Assembly: GCA_963281155.1 (NCBI GenBank)
Contig: CAUJLY010000003.1
Location: 5,146,001 to 5,210,000 of the forward strand
Reading direction: 5' to 3'
From: Rhabditophanes sp. KR3021
Taxonomy: Eukaryota; Nematoda; Chromadorea; Rhabditida; Alloionematidae
Length of the DNA: 64,000 bases
Shown one piece after another: positions 1 through 11,489 of the stretch. The notes beneath the pieces were generated by a model. That model had not been told where the DNA came from. It made no database searches and saw nothing but the letters and a program-made list of their open reading frames with translations. Position numbers and translations under genes: made by a program. Every line of letters starts with the position of its first letter. Within the stretch, counting starts at the first letter, position 1.

Positions 1-3000
1 ATTCTTTACAGACACGCTGTGGTTAATTCATTCGTACAATGCCATAATGATGTTGGCAAAATCAATGTATCCGAAGGAAGAAAAGGACACCGCGTTATGG
101 CCCTAACACCAAGGCATTATCTCGACTTCATTAAACACTTCCAAAACTTGTTCCACGAAAAAAGACGTGACTTGGAGGAAGAAAGAGTCCATTTGAACAT
201 TGGTTTGAATAAAATCAAGGAGACAGAGGAACAAGTTTCAGAACTCCAAAAGTCACTCACACTCAAAGGAAATGAATTGGAAGAAAAGAAGACTGCTGCT
301 AATGCTAAGCTGAAGGACATGCTTGCCGACCAACAAAAGGCTGAGCAAGAAAGAACATTATCTAAGAAGTTATCCCAAGAACTGGCTACTTCTCTTGTCG
401 CAATCGCCTCTAAACGTGAGTTTGTGACTCAAGACTTGGCTAAGGTTGAGCCAGCTGTAAACGACGCTAAGCAAGCGGTTAAAGGAATCAAGAAACAGCA
501 GTTAGTTGAATTAAGATCTATGGCTTCCCCCAAACATCGTAAAGGTGGCCCTTGAGTCAATTTGCCTCTTGTTAGGAGAGAGTGTCAATTCGGATTGGAA
601 ATCCATTCGTGGGATCATGATCAAAGATGACTTCATCAACAGAATCTTGACTTTTAACACAGATAATATCTCTGGCCAAATCTTGGAAGCTATGAAAAAA
701 TTCGCTAGCAACCCTGATTTTGAATATGAAAAGGTTAACAGAGCTTCTGTTGCTTGCGGGCCTATGGTAAAATGGGTTAAGGCGCAACTTCTTTATTCTG
801 AAATGTTGCAAAAGGTCGGGCCTTTGAGACACGAACTGATTGCATTAGAAAAGGATGCTGAAGCAAAAACAATCAAAGGAGATGAAGTTAAGGTAACCCT
901 TGAAGCTTTAGACAAGAGGATTGCAGGATACAAGGAAGAATATGCTGCTCTTATTGGACAAGCAGAGACCATTAAAGCCGACCTCGCAACAGTTAAAGAA
1001 AAGGTTCAACGCTCAATTGACCTGCTCTCAAGTTTGAGAAGTGAATCAGACAGATGGTCCGAAGGTTGCCAAGGATTCTCCCATCAGATGGAAACCTTAA
1101 TTGGAGACACTTTGTTGTCTGCTGCTTTCCTGGCCTACTCTGGATATTACGATCAAAAGTTGCGTGATGAACTATTCAACAAGTGGTTCCACAACCTCCA
1201 AGTCAATGGAGTCAAATTCAGAAATGAAATTGCTCGCATCGAGTACTTGTCTAATGTTGACGATAGACTTCAATGGAACAACAATGGACTGCCCAAGGAC
1301 GAACTTTGCACGGAAAATTCGATTATGCTTCATAGATTCAATCGGTTCCCTCTTATCATTGATCCCAGTGGCCAGGCTATGGACTTTATGTTGCGGCAGT
1401 TTGGCCACAAGAATATCATCAAAACAAGTTTCCTGGATGATTCGTTTAAGAAAAATCTTGAGTCTGCTCTTAGATTTGGAAACACTTTGTTGGTACAAGA
1501 TGTTGAATCTTATGATCCTATCCTCAACCCAGTCCTCAACAGAGAAGTCAAAAAGACTGGTGGACGTATCTTGATTACAATTGGCGACCAAGACATCGAC
1601 TTGTCCCCTGCTTTCCAAATATACCTTATCACCAGAGACGCTTCTGTTCAATTCCCTCCTGATGTTTGCTCAAGGGTAACGTTTGTTAACTTTACCATTA
1701 CAAGGGCTTCTCTCGAAATGCAATGCTTGAACCAAGTTTTGAGATCAGAAAGACCAGACATTGATGAAAAGAGGAATGATTTGTTGAAGTTGCAAGGTGA
1801 ATTTGCGGTCAGATTACGTCAACTTGAAAAAGCCTTGCTATCAGCTTTGAATGAGTCAAAGGGGAAGATTTTGGACGACAACAGTGTTATTGCTACTCTC
1901 GAAAAGTTAAAGAAAGAAGCTCAGGAAGTTGCCAGAAAGTCCGCTGAAACAGATCAAGTTATGGCGGAAGTCGAGTTGGTTTCCCAACAATATGTGCGCC
2001 TGGCTCATGCTTGTTCCCTTATCTATTTGATGTTACATCAATTGGATGAAGTTCATTTCTTGTACCACTATTCCCTCGACTTTTTGTTGGAGATGTTTAC
2101 TGTCGCTTTGACTGTTCCTCAACTCAAGGATGTTAGTGATTATGGGCAACGACTAAACATTATTACAGGCAATCTATTCCAATTAGTCTACAAGAGAGTC
2201 TCCCAAGGAATGATTCACGCCGACAAAGTCATGTTAGCCATCTTGTTACTTAGAATTTACCTCAAAGGTGCTGCTAAAGAGCAATCTTATGAAAGCCAAT
2301 TTGATTTGCTTCTGTTTGGGTCTGACATCATTGGTGGAAATGAATCCTCCAAATCAAAAGCTGAGTTATCTGCTGCAGGAAAAGCTTTACCTTACCTAAA
2401 TCAACATCAACTTGGTGCTTTGATTAAATTGTCTTCCCTACCGGAGTTTAAAAACGTTCAAACGAAAGTCAGGGAAAGTGGAGGGTTCGAGTCGTGGCTC
2501 AAGTCAGACAATCCTGAGTCGACTGTTCCTGAACTTTGGGAGACTACTGAAGAATTGACGTCCGTTGGGAAGTCAATCTACAATTTACTTGTCATCCACT
2601 CCTTCAGATCAGACAGAGTTGTGGCTTCTGCTCATATATTGGTTAGTTCTGCATTTGGGTTGGAATTTATGCAACAAGACAAAGTTGTCAACTTGAAAGA
2701 AATTATTGAGGGTGAAGTTCAATCAAAGGTTCCAGTGCTTTTGTGCTCTGCTGTTGGCTTCGATGCCTCTGGAAAGATCGAAGATTTGGGAGTTGAGATG
2801 GGCAAAGAAGTGACCTCCATCGCCATTGGATCCAGTGAAGGTTTCAGCCAAGCTGATGCTGCTCTAAATTCAGCCAGCAAAAGCGGAAGGTGGATTTTAC
2901 TTAAAAATGTCCATCTGGCTCCTTCATGGTTGGCTCAATTGGAGAAGAAACTACACACTCTTCGCCCACATGCAAACTTCAGGCTTATCTTGACAGCCGA

Positions 3001-4489
3001 AATTCATCCTAAATTACCTATTTCTGTAATTCAAGCATCTCGCGTCTTAGTCTTCGAACCCGCTTCTGGTCTTAAGGCAAATCTGATTAGAAGTTTGACT
3101 TCCATTGCTGGAACCAGAATCTGCAAGCCACCTTTTGAAAGAGCTCACCTCTATTTCCTTATCTGTTGGTTGCATTCAATTGTCCAGGAAAGATTGAGAT
3201 ATACTCCTCTTGGATGGGCAAATACTTATGAATTTTCGGATGCCGATCTTAGAGTTGCTTGTGACACCTTAGATGCAGCCTTGGATAAAATAGCTGCCAA
3301 GAGAAATAATGTTGATCCTGAAAAATTACCGTGGGAAACTCTTCAAACTTTGCTGTCTCAATGTATTTATGGAGGAAAGATCGACAATAAATTTGATCAA
3401 AAGCTACTAGATTGCTTCTTGGGAAAACTATTCACTGCAAAATCCTTTGCCAGTGAATTCGTTTTGATTAAGAATATGGATGGAAAGAATGCCTTGACCG
3501 TTCCAGAAGCTAATAGCAGAGAAGGGTTACTTGACTGGGTTGGTACTTTGTCCCAATCTCAAATGCCTTCTTGGTTAGGTCTACCCAATAATGCTGAAAA
3601 GGTTCTCTTGACTGAAAGAGGACAATCCATGCTTAAGAATTTGCTGAAGATGTCTGGCGATGAGTTGGCCTATGACAACGACTCGGACAAGAAGGATGCT
3701 CCCTCATGGATGACGACTCTGAATGAACTGGCTACGAAGTGGTTAGGATTACTTCCAGATACTGTGTCAAGAGTCAGAAGAAACAAAGACAACATTAAGG
3801 ACTCTTTGTGGAGATTCTTCGAAAGAGAAATCAACTTGGGAGCTGTTTTACTTGGAACCGTCAGACAAGATCTAATAGACCTAAGAGCTGTTTGTAAGGG
3901 GGAGATCAAGCAAAACAACCACACCAGAGCTTTGTCTTCTGCCCTCAACAAAGGATTGGTTCCTCAAAACTGGCAGACGTACACTTTACCCAAGAATGTA
4001 ACTGTTGCTACCTGGATGGCAGATTTCGTTGAACGAGTAACTCAATTAGTCAAATTGTCCAAGTCAGACAACTTGCGAAATGAAGAAATCTGGCTGGGTG
4101 GAATGTTCTCTCCCGAAGCTTACATCACAGCTACCAAGCAAATGGTTGCCCAGTCTAAGGGATTGGCTCTTGAACAACTCAACATGCATATTACCGTTGG
4201 GCCCAAGTCACCAGACTGCTTCAGCGTTCGTGGACTCATCTTCGTGGGTGGGAAATGCGCTTCTCCGAATAAAGCTCAATTGTCCGACGATGTGTATAAT
4301 GATATTGAGATCGTTCGCTTCTCTTGGATTCTCGAGCCTACCCAAAAGACTTGCATCAACCTTCCTGTCTATCTCTACTCAAATAGATCCAATCTTTTGT
4401 TCACTGTGGACCTTCAACCAGATGGTGAGAAGGAATTCGACTTCTACGAGCGTGGAGTTGCTCTTGTTGCTAATGCTATTATCTCTTAA
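1..4489 (+). CDS. DYNC1H1: Cytoplasmic dynein heavy chain 1, C-terminal third (5' end outside window; one frameshift)
   Basis: The frame is open from base 1 and ends in TAA at 4489, with no intron in about 4.5 kb. It encodes roughly the last 1,490 residues of a protein of about 4,650. In order it shows the stalk coiled coil (TPRHYLDF, LFHEKRRDLEEE, NVGL-like NIGLNKIKET), the microtubule-binding tip with KKQQLVELRSMA and ALESICLLLGE, the returning coiled coil, AAA5 (PLIIDPSGQA, SFLDDSFKKNLESALRFG, VQDVESYDPILNPVLNRE), AAA6 and the C-terminal domain. These blocks match cytoplasmic dynein 1 rather than axonemal or IFT dynein. The protein is the minus-end-directed microtubule motor for retrograde transport and spindle positioning. 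Near 523-532 the frame jumps between RSMA and PPNIVKVALE: an expected three-base codon (Asn in relatives) is reduced to one T. The gene is otherwise intact, so I read this as a probable assembly error. The start lies upstream of the window. Confidence 0.96.
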
Positions 4490-5083
4490 TCAGAAGCTTA
4501 TTTAAATGTTATGCAAACCATTATTAATTACTAAATGTACCACAATATATGCCTCCTTTAATTAGATAAACTTTGTTTATGAAAGTGTTATTTATAAAAT
4601 TATTATTTCCTTACATCAATTAGTAACAAATACTTTTGTATGTGTGTCGTTAATTTGTTTAAGAAAGACACACTTAAGTCATAATAAAAATCGGTTTCTA
4701 TTTACTTCGTACTGTTTAATGTTTCAGTTCGTAGCAATTATTTTTGTTAGAATTCAGTTATAATTTGCGTTAAAATTTGATTATTAAAATAATTGCCAGT
4801 AAAGGTTTGTTTATTCATTGATAAATAAACTATTTATAGATGAATCATAAGTGAAGTGTTAGTTTATTCATTGATAGATGATTAATAATGATTTATTTTA
4901 TTAAAAATATTATTACTCAAGCCATGTATAAAATGAGAGAGAAACAAGTATGGATGTTAAGAATTTTATTATTCCTTACAAATAAATGCAATCATCAACA
5001 TTATGCTTCCTTTAAAATATAGATACCATTTTAATACACAAAGAGAAGAAAAAGGGATAGATGGTAGCAGGGTGAAGATAATC
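4490..5083. other. Convergent 3' intergenic region between dynein and the MSP-domain gene
   Basis: AT-rich spacer between two convergent genes. It holds AATAAA-type polyadenylation signals (around 4684, and on the minus strand near 5000-5040). It also has a hairpin with 7-bp arms GTGTGTC/GACACAC at 4642-4648 and 4667-4673, and a direct repeat of GTTTATTCATTGATA near 4808 and 4862. I see no coding potential. Confidence 0.6.
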
Positions 5084-5584
5084 TTACTTCTTGGCTTCTT
5101 CTTTCTTTTCAAGAGCAGCGATTACTTTGCCATCGGCAGCTGTGAAAGACTCACCAGTTTCTTTCTTGAAGCAGCACCATAAACGTTTGACTCCTTCAGC
5201 TTTGAAGGCAGCAGACCAGACTTGACGAGGAGGCTTTGTTTCGGTAGACTTGCTGTGGTACATAGCGAAGAAGTGTTTGTAGCTTTCTGGAACGCTCTTA
5301 GCAGTGAAGGAAACCTTGATGACGGCAACTTCTCCTGCTTCTATGTAACCTAGGGGAGGACGGACGCGAAAGATTTCATTGGAGGTACACTTGATCTTGA
5401 ATGTTTGGCGGTCGGGAGAAGTGTTTGTGATCTTGATGTCGACAATCGTAGTTCCTTCATCTAACTTAGCCCCTACAAAGACGATCTTAGAGTCAGGCTC
5501 AAGCTTCAATTGGAAGGGAGGTTCGTCGGGTCTGTTAGCCATATCCTTGATGGCAGTTTTAGCAATAGGTTTCTCATTAGCCAT
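5084..5584 (-). CDS. Small MSP-domain (major sperm protein fold) protein
   Basis: A single exon of 166 residues from ATG at 5584 to TAA at 5084. Residues about 20-130 carry the immunoglobulin-like MSP fold: PPFQLKLEPDSKIVF, the strand VDIKITNTS, then FKIKCTSNEIFRVRPPLGYI, which contains the RPPLGYI turn typical of nematode MSP-domain proteins, then VIKVSFTA. The N-terminus and the lysine/glutamate-rich C-terminus (ALEKKEEAKK) are short extensions. There is no transmembrane helix, so it is not a VAP/VPR-type ER protein. It belongs to the many small cytosolic MSP-domain proteins of nematodes, several of which are sperm-expressed; that role is inferred for this gene. It lies 218 nt downstream of PQBP1 on the same strand, a spacing compatible with a nematode operon. 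Confidence 0.88.
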   Translation of the reverse strand: MANEKPIAKTAIKDMANRPDEPPFQLKLEPDSKIVFVGAKLDEGTTIVDIKITNTSPDRQTFKIKCTSNEIFRVRPPLGYIEAGEVAVIKVSFTAKSVPESYKHFFAMYHSKSTETKPPRQVWSAAFKAEGVKRLWCCFKKETGESFTAADGKVIAALEKKEEAKK

Positions 5585-5802
5585 AATTTGAATATGTGGA
5601 AGATGCTGCAGAATATGGCAAAAAGAGATAGATCGCGATACACCAAGGTAATGAGAAAGGAGAGAAGGAGGTTAATCAAATAGAAACAAAATTTGAATGA
5701 AATAAAAAATTTTATTATTAAAAAGGCAGATGATATTCAAAATTTAAATACTCGTTTTTTTAGTTAGAGAGCGAATAAATACCAAACTAAGAATCTCGCT
5801 AC

Positions 5803-6387
5803 TTAATCCAAGAGAATATTTTCTTCCTTATCTTCTTCATCTTCAGGACCCATTTCACTGTTTGGATTTTCATTTGTTTTCCCACAAAGAGCTTCAGACT
5901 CGGTGCATGCAGCATTGAATGATGACTTGCCCTTTTTGTAACAAGGAATAGTAATTTGAGCTTCAGGGTGAGATGGTGGGAGCCAAGAGACCAAATTAGA
6001 TGGAGGATACCAGAAGTAATGCTGTCCAGAACATTCATCAAACATCTCCCTCCAACCAGGGGCCAGTGGATGTGTCAACAGCAGATTATGTTTAGCTTCT
6101 AAATACTCCATCGGTAATTGGTAGCGTGAAATTTTTGACCCCCATGTTTTATGGCAAAATTCCACACAAACATGGTAAGGATTGTATTTGTTCGGACAGC
6201 TTTCCGCAAACACTGGGTATGTTGGGGGTGACTCTTTATTATCAGAATTAACTTTCTTAGGTTCAGGTTCTATCGTAGAATCATCTAAAAGGAATAAATT
6301 AAATTCAAAATGACAAATAAATGTTAACTAACCTTTTACAATACCTCTTTTCTTCAACCTAGCCAATAATGCAGGCGGCAGCGACAT
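5803..6387 (-). CDS. PQBP1: Polyglutamine-binding protein 1 homologue (WW domain)
   Basis: Two exons, 6387-6333 and 6284-5803, are joined across a 48-nt intron with donor GTTAGT; the product is 178 residues. The N-terminus MSLPPALLARLKKRGIVK closely follows the conserved PQBP1 start (LP-AL-RL-KRGI-K). A WW-type domain at about residues 104-138 reads PGWREMFDECSGQHYFW then NLVSWLPPSHPE, matching the PQBP1 WW with its LVSWL ending. PQBP1 is a nuclear protein that binds proline-rich partners and the U5 snRNP, linking transcription to splicing. The long C-terminal segment that binds U5-15kD in vertebrates is not evident; instead the tail is acidic (GPEDEEDKEENILLD). The start is chosen because the first exon supplies the conserved N-terminus. 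The gene is divergent from ARID4 across about 300 bp. Confidence 0.85.
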
Positions 6388-6693
6388 TTTTGAAGTTTCT
6401 TGACAATGGTTGTTAGTTAATCGTTTATTGCAGTTATCTAGTTTGTTTTAGTTCACCAATCGCATGAAGACAACAAGCATTGGGAAAAAGCATCCTTTCA
6501 ATTCAATTTAGTGCATCTGTGTACAAACATCTGTAGTTTTAGAAAATAATAGTTTTTTATTTGCAAGGTCAAATTGGCTAGATTTGACTTTGTTTTTATC
6601 CAAATATAATAAATATCCAAATAATAATATTCAAATTTGTGACAGCACTTTATTGGATTTGTGATATTCAACTTTCAGTGCTTTTATTTTGTC
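6388..6693. promoter_or_regulatory. Shared divergent promoter region of PQBP1 and ARID4
   Basis: A 306-bp AT-rich gap separates the two divergent start codons, so core promoter elements for both genes must lie here or in the first introns. No specific motif could be assigned. Confidence 0.5.
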
Positions 6694-9600
6694 ATGAGTA
6701 ATACAGTAAGTTATTTGATGATATACCCATTTTAAAATAACTTTAGATAATGGACCCACAGTCAATGCTGGTAATTGGCACTGAGGTGTCTGGCAAGTTC
6801 AAAGGCGCTTTTTGCGAGTGCAGAATTATGAGAGTCGTTACGGAAGATGTCAGAGTAACGCTTAAACTAAATGACTCGGCTCAACCAGTTACCATGAATA
6901 TCAAGAAGGTGGTTTCTGGTAATTTAGAGAAGGGGTCAGAAGTGGTAGTCGAGACAGATAGAGGGAATCTGCCCGGCATCATCCGCAATATCAAAGATTG
7001 CTCCACTTACGCTGTCCAATTTGACGACGACGATAAGGCGCAACTTAAACGTGCCCAAATCAAACCAAAGGGGAAGAAGCACTTTATAGGGGAGCTCAAT
7101 ATGGATAACATGCCCCTAACAAATCCAGATAAACTAAAAGTGTCCGCAGACGAGCCACATCTAGGTCGTTCAAGGTAAGTCCATTTATCCTACTAAATGT
7201 ACAGAGAATATTCTTCTGACCAGTCCGATATTAGTCCTCATTTATTACCCTAACTAACATAACCGAACCTATGATAAAATGATCTTTGATCAAAGAGGTA
7301 CAACATACGTCTCTAACTGTTTAAATGGCCAGACAACAAAACTCTATGCTACCAGTTGCGGCCTTAACTTCCGATACTTCCATTTTACTATATGAAGGTT
7401 GTTTGAAAACTAGCAAATTTAAACAATTGAATGTGTTTTATGTTACTAATCCTTTGTACTGCCCTTAGTCCTTTAGTTGTTTTTAACTAACTCTTTTATG
7501 AATGATTATGGCATGTTTTCTTTTTATTTATTAGATTCCACGCAACCAAAAAAGACCACCCTCCACCTGCTAGTTATGCAAAGTTGACGAGACTAGAGTC
7601 GAAAAAAGCAATAAATAATAGTCTAGTTAAGCGCGGTCGTGGTAGGCCTCCAACTACTTCGATTATTCCAGTTTCTTTAACATCATCTATAAATTTCAGT
7701 AGCGGTGGGCGATATTCCTCCTCGCCTTCAGTAATTTCAACACCTTCCCGTATTTCCAGTCCGGACACAACAGCAACGCGTTCCACAAACAGAAGACAAA
7801 GGGAAAAATCGGCGGATTCGGTGGCTTCAATGGGTGTTAATCATATGGTGCTGTCAAATTTAAGAGACTTTAGCCCAGGCTCTTTGGCGATTATTGAATT
7901 CAGCAAAGACAGAGTTAAAGGATCAATGGTCCCATATCCAGCAATAATTATACCGTATGCAGTGTATGAGCATGAAATGAAGTGTTTAAAAAAAGAAGTT
8001 CTACCGTTGGGACCAAACGAATGCAGTATCATCAACTTATCTGTGAAAAAGTATGAGATAGTGAGTAAGGAAAGATGTAAAAGTTTTGAAGCGGACTTTG
8101 TCAAATCTTTGAAAGTCACAAGCCCCTTCATTCTCGGAGCATATGGAAAGGCAAAGCAATACCGGGAAGAGGGTAAATTACCGGATATCTTTCCTGCGAA
8201 AAAATTCCTTCTCAGTGAAACTTTGTCTAGTGAATATCTAGGAAGTAAAGCAAAATCAGTAGTTGGGCAGAAAAGAGATGAGACCCCAAAAAGCAGAACA
8301 ACGGTCAAAATGAAGCCTTCCTACCACACTTTGGATGAATCAGTGGGCACTTCCTCACTATCAAAAGGTTCAACGAATGGCTCAACATCCGATGAGTCAG
8401 ATTACGACGATGAGAGTAGTGCTGAATATAAAGACGCTAAATCAGACTTTGAAATTCACTTTTTTAATCACATATACTCAGTGAATGATAACTTTCAAGG
8501 TCTGCCATTAATTAATGGGACTGACACACTGGACGTTTATAAGCTTCATAAATTAGTTGAGAGAGCTGGTGGGCCTTCCAAGATGAAGCATATTGGAAAA
8601 TGGGAATCCATTTATGAAAAGATGGGCTTTGCAGAAGATTGCACTTGTTCTCTCAGGCAAATGATAACCTTTTATGAAGATGTAATAAAGAAATTTTTGA
8701 AAGTTGCTAAGGCTTTGAAATGGACCGTTTACGAGACTGACTTTAAGGCAAAGAGAAATACAAGGAATGTTGTGACGGAACAATCTAAAGCTATGTTACC
8801 TCCTATAAAAGGGAGAAATAAAAGAAATTCGACATTAATTGATTCTTCTGTTGGTACTCCTGATACAACTGACTCTTTCGGAAGAATGGCTAGTGAGGAG
8901 TTTAAGGTTAATGAGGGACCTAAGAGTGTAACCGGAGAAGGGTCAAGTCGAGGAAGCAATTCTGTTAGAGAAACTTCTGCTCGCCCGTTGCGCGTAGGAG
9001 CTAGAAGAAGTAATCGGGAGCCTTCGCAAGCTGTTAATTATGCGGAAAATGTGCGAATTAATCGGGAAAGTTCTATTAGACCTAATCGGACACGTGAAGA
9101 ATCGGCTGTTCCAAAATCTGTTGACTCTGGTTCAACTAGTATATCTCCTACCAAAAAAAGTGCCAAAAGGAACAGAGTTAACTCTGAAAGCTATGCCCAT
9201 AACATTGCACCCGATCCACCCGTTAAGAGGACTTATAAAAAGAGAGCTTCTAAGTGTGAAGTTATTGCTTTATCTGAAACTGTCACTCCAGTTCAATCCA
9301 CCTCAAAAATAGTGGAAACTTCCAAAAAATCAACTCATGGAGCCAGACTCGATGATGATATCAACGACCAATACACCAATCCTAACATATTCACCTTCTT
9401 CACTAATGGCTCTCAAATGGTTGGTTCTTTTGACGACAAGTTTTATGATCTTAAGATCGTCGAAAGCCATCAGCTAGAATACACATCCCTGGTTAGACGA
9501 ATCAAAGAAGCGTGTTCTCCTGATTTTAAATTAACAAAACATTCAAAAAAAGATCTAGCCGAAATTATGGGGTCGTTCTATTGTGACGTTCATTACATTC

Positions 9601-11489
9601 GTTGGAATTCAAGATTTGACGAGCCTCTAGGTTTAAATAGACTCTGGTTAAAGAAGTCTGCTCAAGATAAGATGGAGAAGGTATACTTGGAATATTTTTC
9701 GCAAGAATTGATCACAGAAATTTCTGAATGGTGTTCTTCGGCGGAAGGAGTTCAAAGCATTTCTTATAGTTGTTACAGCAATAATAGTACACACAATAGT
9801 TCGTTAGATGAGGCTGAAGGAATCGCTACGGACAATTCGGAAACAACTCCCGCTGACAAGTTAAATGCAGGAACGATCAAGACAAATCCTATTATTATCT
9901 CGTCTACTGAAACTTCGCCTTCAAATCTGCCTAGTACTTCGCGAATTTCGCTATCGGATAAATCCGAATATGTTAAATTTAAAGATAAACCAAGGTTGAT
10001 TTCGGAAGAGCAAGAATCTTTCTCAAAAATTGAAATTCCAGAACTTGATATTCCTCAGATAACATCTCCAATTCCTCAAGTGATACCTAAAATACAATCT
10101 CAAATTCCACCTAAAGTACAGTCGCCAATTCAACAAATTCCACCTCAAATACAATCTCCGATTCCTCAAGTATTACCTTCACCTAGGAAGTTATTAAGTG
10201 ATTCCTTTACTAAAGTTACTTCCTCGAAACCTACAGCTTCAAAAGCGAAACTGTGGACATCTGTCAAAGTTAACACACCGCCTTCTAAAGCTTCTGAACC
10301 TGAATTATTAAGAATTCCTCAGTTATACAAATTACCTAATCTAGAATATGCTCCAGTTCATGATCGATCTGATGTAATTACGCCAGTTCGTTCTCGATCT
10401 GATGTAACTACTTCAATTCGTGCCCCATCTCCCGTGCCTACTCTAGTGCATGAAGTATCTTTTGTGGCTAAAGCGGTTCGTGAAATGTCTCCAGCTATTG
10501 CTAAGACACATGCCTTACCCAAATACAAAGAAGTCAGTGTTGACGTGGGAGCTGAATTTAGAGGACAGGACAGTATTTGTTCGCCGATAAACAAAACCAT
10601 CGTGGAACAAATAGCTCCTTTAGTGGAAAAAATTGAGTCTGAAGTCATTCAAATCTCAGAAAAAGTTATAGAACAGCCAGCAGTAATAGTGAATGAAGAG
10701 CCTATAGTTGACGAAAATAAGGAACATTATATGGGAACCCCTTTTAATGTTTATCCAGAAATTGAGGATCTTCCATCTATCTCAAGCACCCAATATTCAT
10801 CTGAGTTTGTTCCTTCTGTCGAGCAAGGAAAATCGGGGACGTCTGATGAAGTAGTTGAGGAGCCAATTGGGAAATCATCAACACAGTCTACATTAATTGG
10901 GACACCTGTAGCAGATGATATGCAAATTGCTTCTCCATTAGAACGAATTAATTTAAGTGGGAACCAAGAGCATATGTTTACAGCCACTTCTGTTGAGCCT
11001 GAATCATCCAGACATGATCATTCAGGCAACCGCCACTTAAGGAAAAGGAAAAATAAAGCAACCATTCAACTGCCTTCCGAAGTGCGGAAGAAGAGAATGA
11101 CCCAGCAAGAAGATCGCGATCCTCTTACCCTCGATGAACCTGAGCCAATGCTAAAAGAACTATTCAATAAACATGGCATCCTTACTTCTGAAGAGTATAT
11201 GATCAACTTAGAAAGAGATTCCAACTCTCCTGAAATTGACTTTTCGGAAATTCCCGAGTTGTGTCATCTTCTCGGTGTTCCAGATTTCTCTCTAGCGTTC
11301 GATAATAATGGAGGAGTAGATATACGCGAATTAGAGGAAGTAATGCTTTATATTGATAGACTTGCCGTAGATTCTTTAGATAGAGCGGTTGTCAAAGACG
11401 ATTGGCTTGCAAAATATATGCTACATAAAGATGGTCGAAATGACGAAGAAGAGGAGGATGCGCCAGGAAGAGAGAATGAAATGGAATAA
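6694..11489 (+). CDS. ARID4: ARID4-family chromatin protein (Tudor, RBB1NT, ARID, chromo-barrel)
   Basis: Main exons are 6750-7174 and 7535-11489. A likely 12-nt coding mini-exon at 6694-6705 (MSNT) joins in frame across a 41-nt GTAAGT...TTTAG intron; otherwise translation starts at ATG 6750, giving 1,459 residues. Exon 1 carries the ARID4 N-terminal Tudor (VGTEVSGKFKGAFCEC ... VQFDDDDKAQLKRAQI ... NMPLTNPDKL). Counting from MDPQS, exon 2 has the RBB1NT/PWWP-like region about 248-335 (DFSPGSLAIIEF, PAIIIP), an ARID domain about 446-540 (HKLVERAGGPSKM, KWESIYEKMGF) and a chromo-barrel about 758-845 (VHYIRWNSRFDEPLG). A long low-complexity linker follows, with Ile/Gln/Pro repeats, then a basic patch (RKRKNK) and an acidic tail. 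ARID4 proteins recruit Sin3-HDAC and Rb; here that is inferred from family membership. Confidence 0.9.
7175..7534 (+). other. ARID4 intron (360 nt)
   Basis: Bounded by AG|GTAAGT at 7174/7175 and TTTATTAG at 7534. Joining the exons gives RFHATKKDHPPP in frame. It is much longer than the usual intron of about 45 nt here, and I see no ORF or RNA in it. Confidence 0.8.
10054..10190 (+). repeat. Imperfect coding repeat in the ARID4 linker
   Basis: Several copies of a degenerate unit encode motifs such as SPIPQV, PKIQSQIPPK, SPIQQIPPQ and SPIPQV. The DNA copies share 'aatctc(a/c)(a/g)attcc' type blocks. This is a local slippage-type expansion within a disordered linker. Confidence 0.7.

Noticed and set aside
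1101..1651. Long alternative-frame ORFs within dynein (both strands).
   Set aside because: Shadows of the highly conserved dynein frame.
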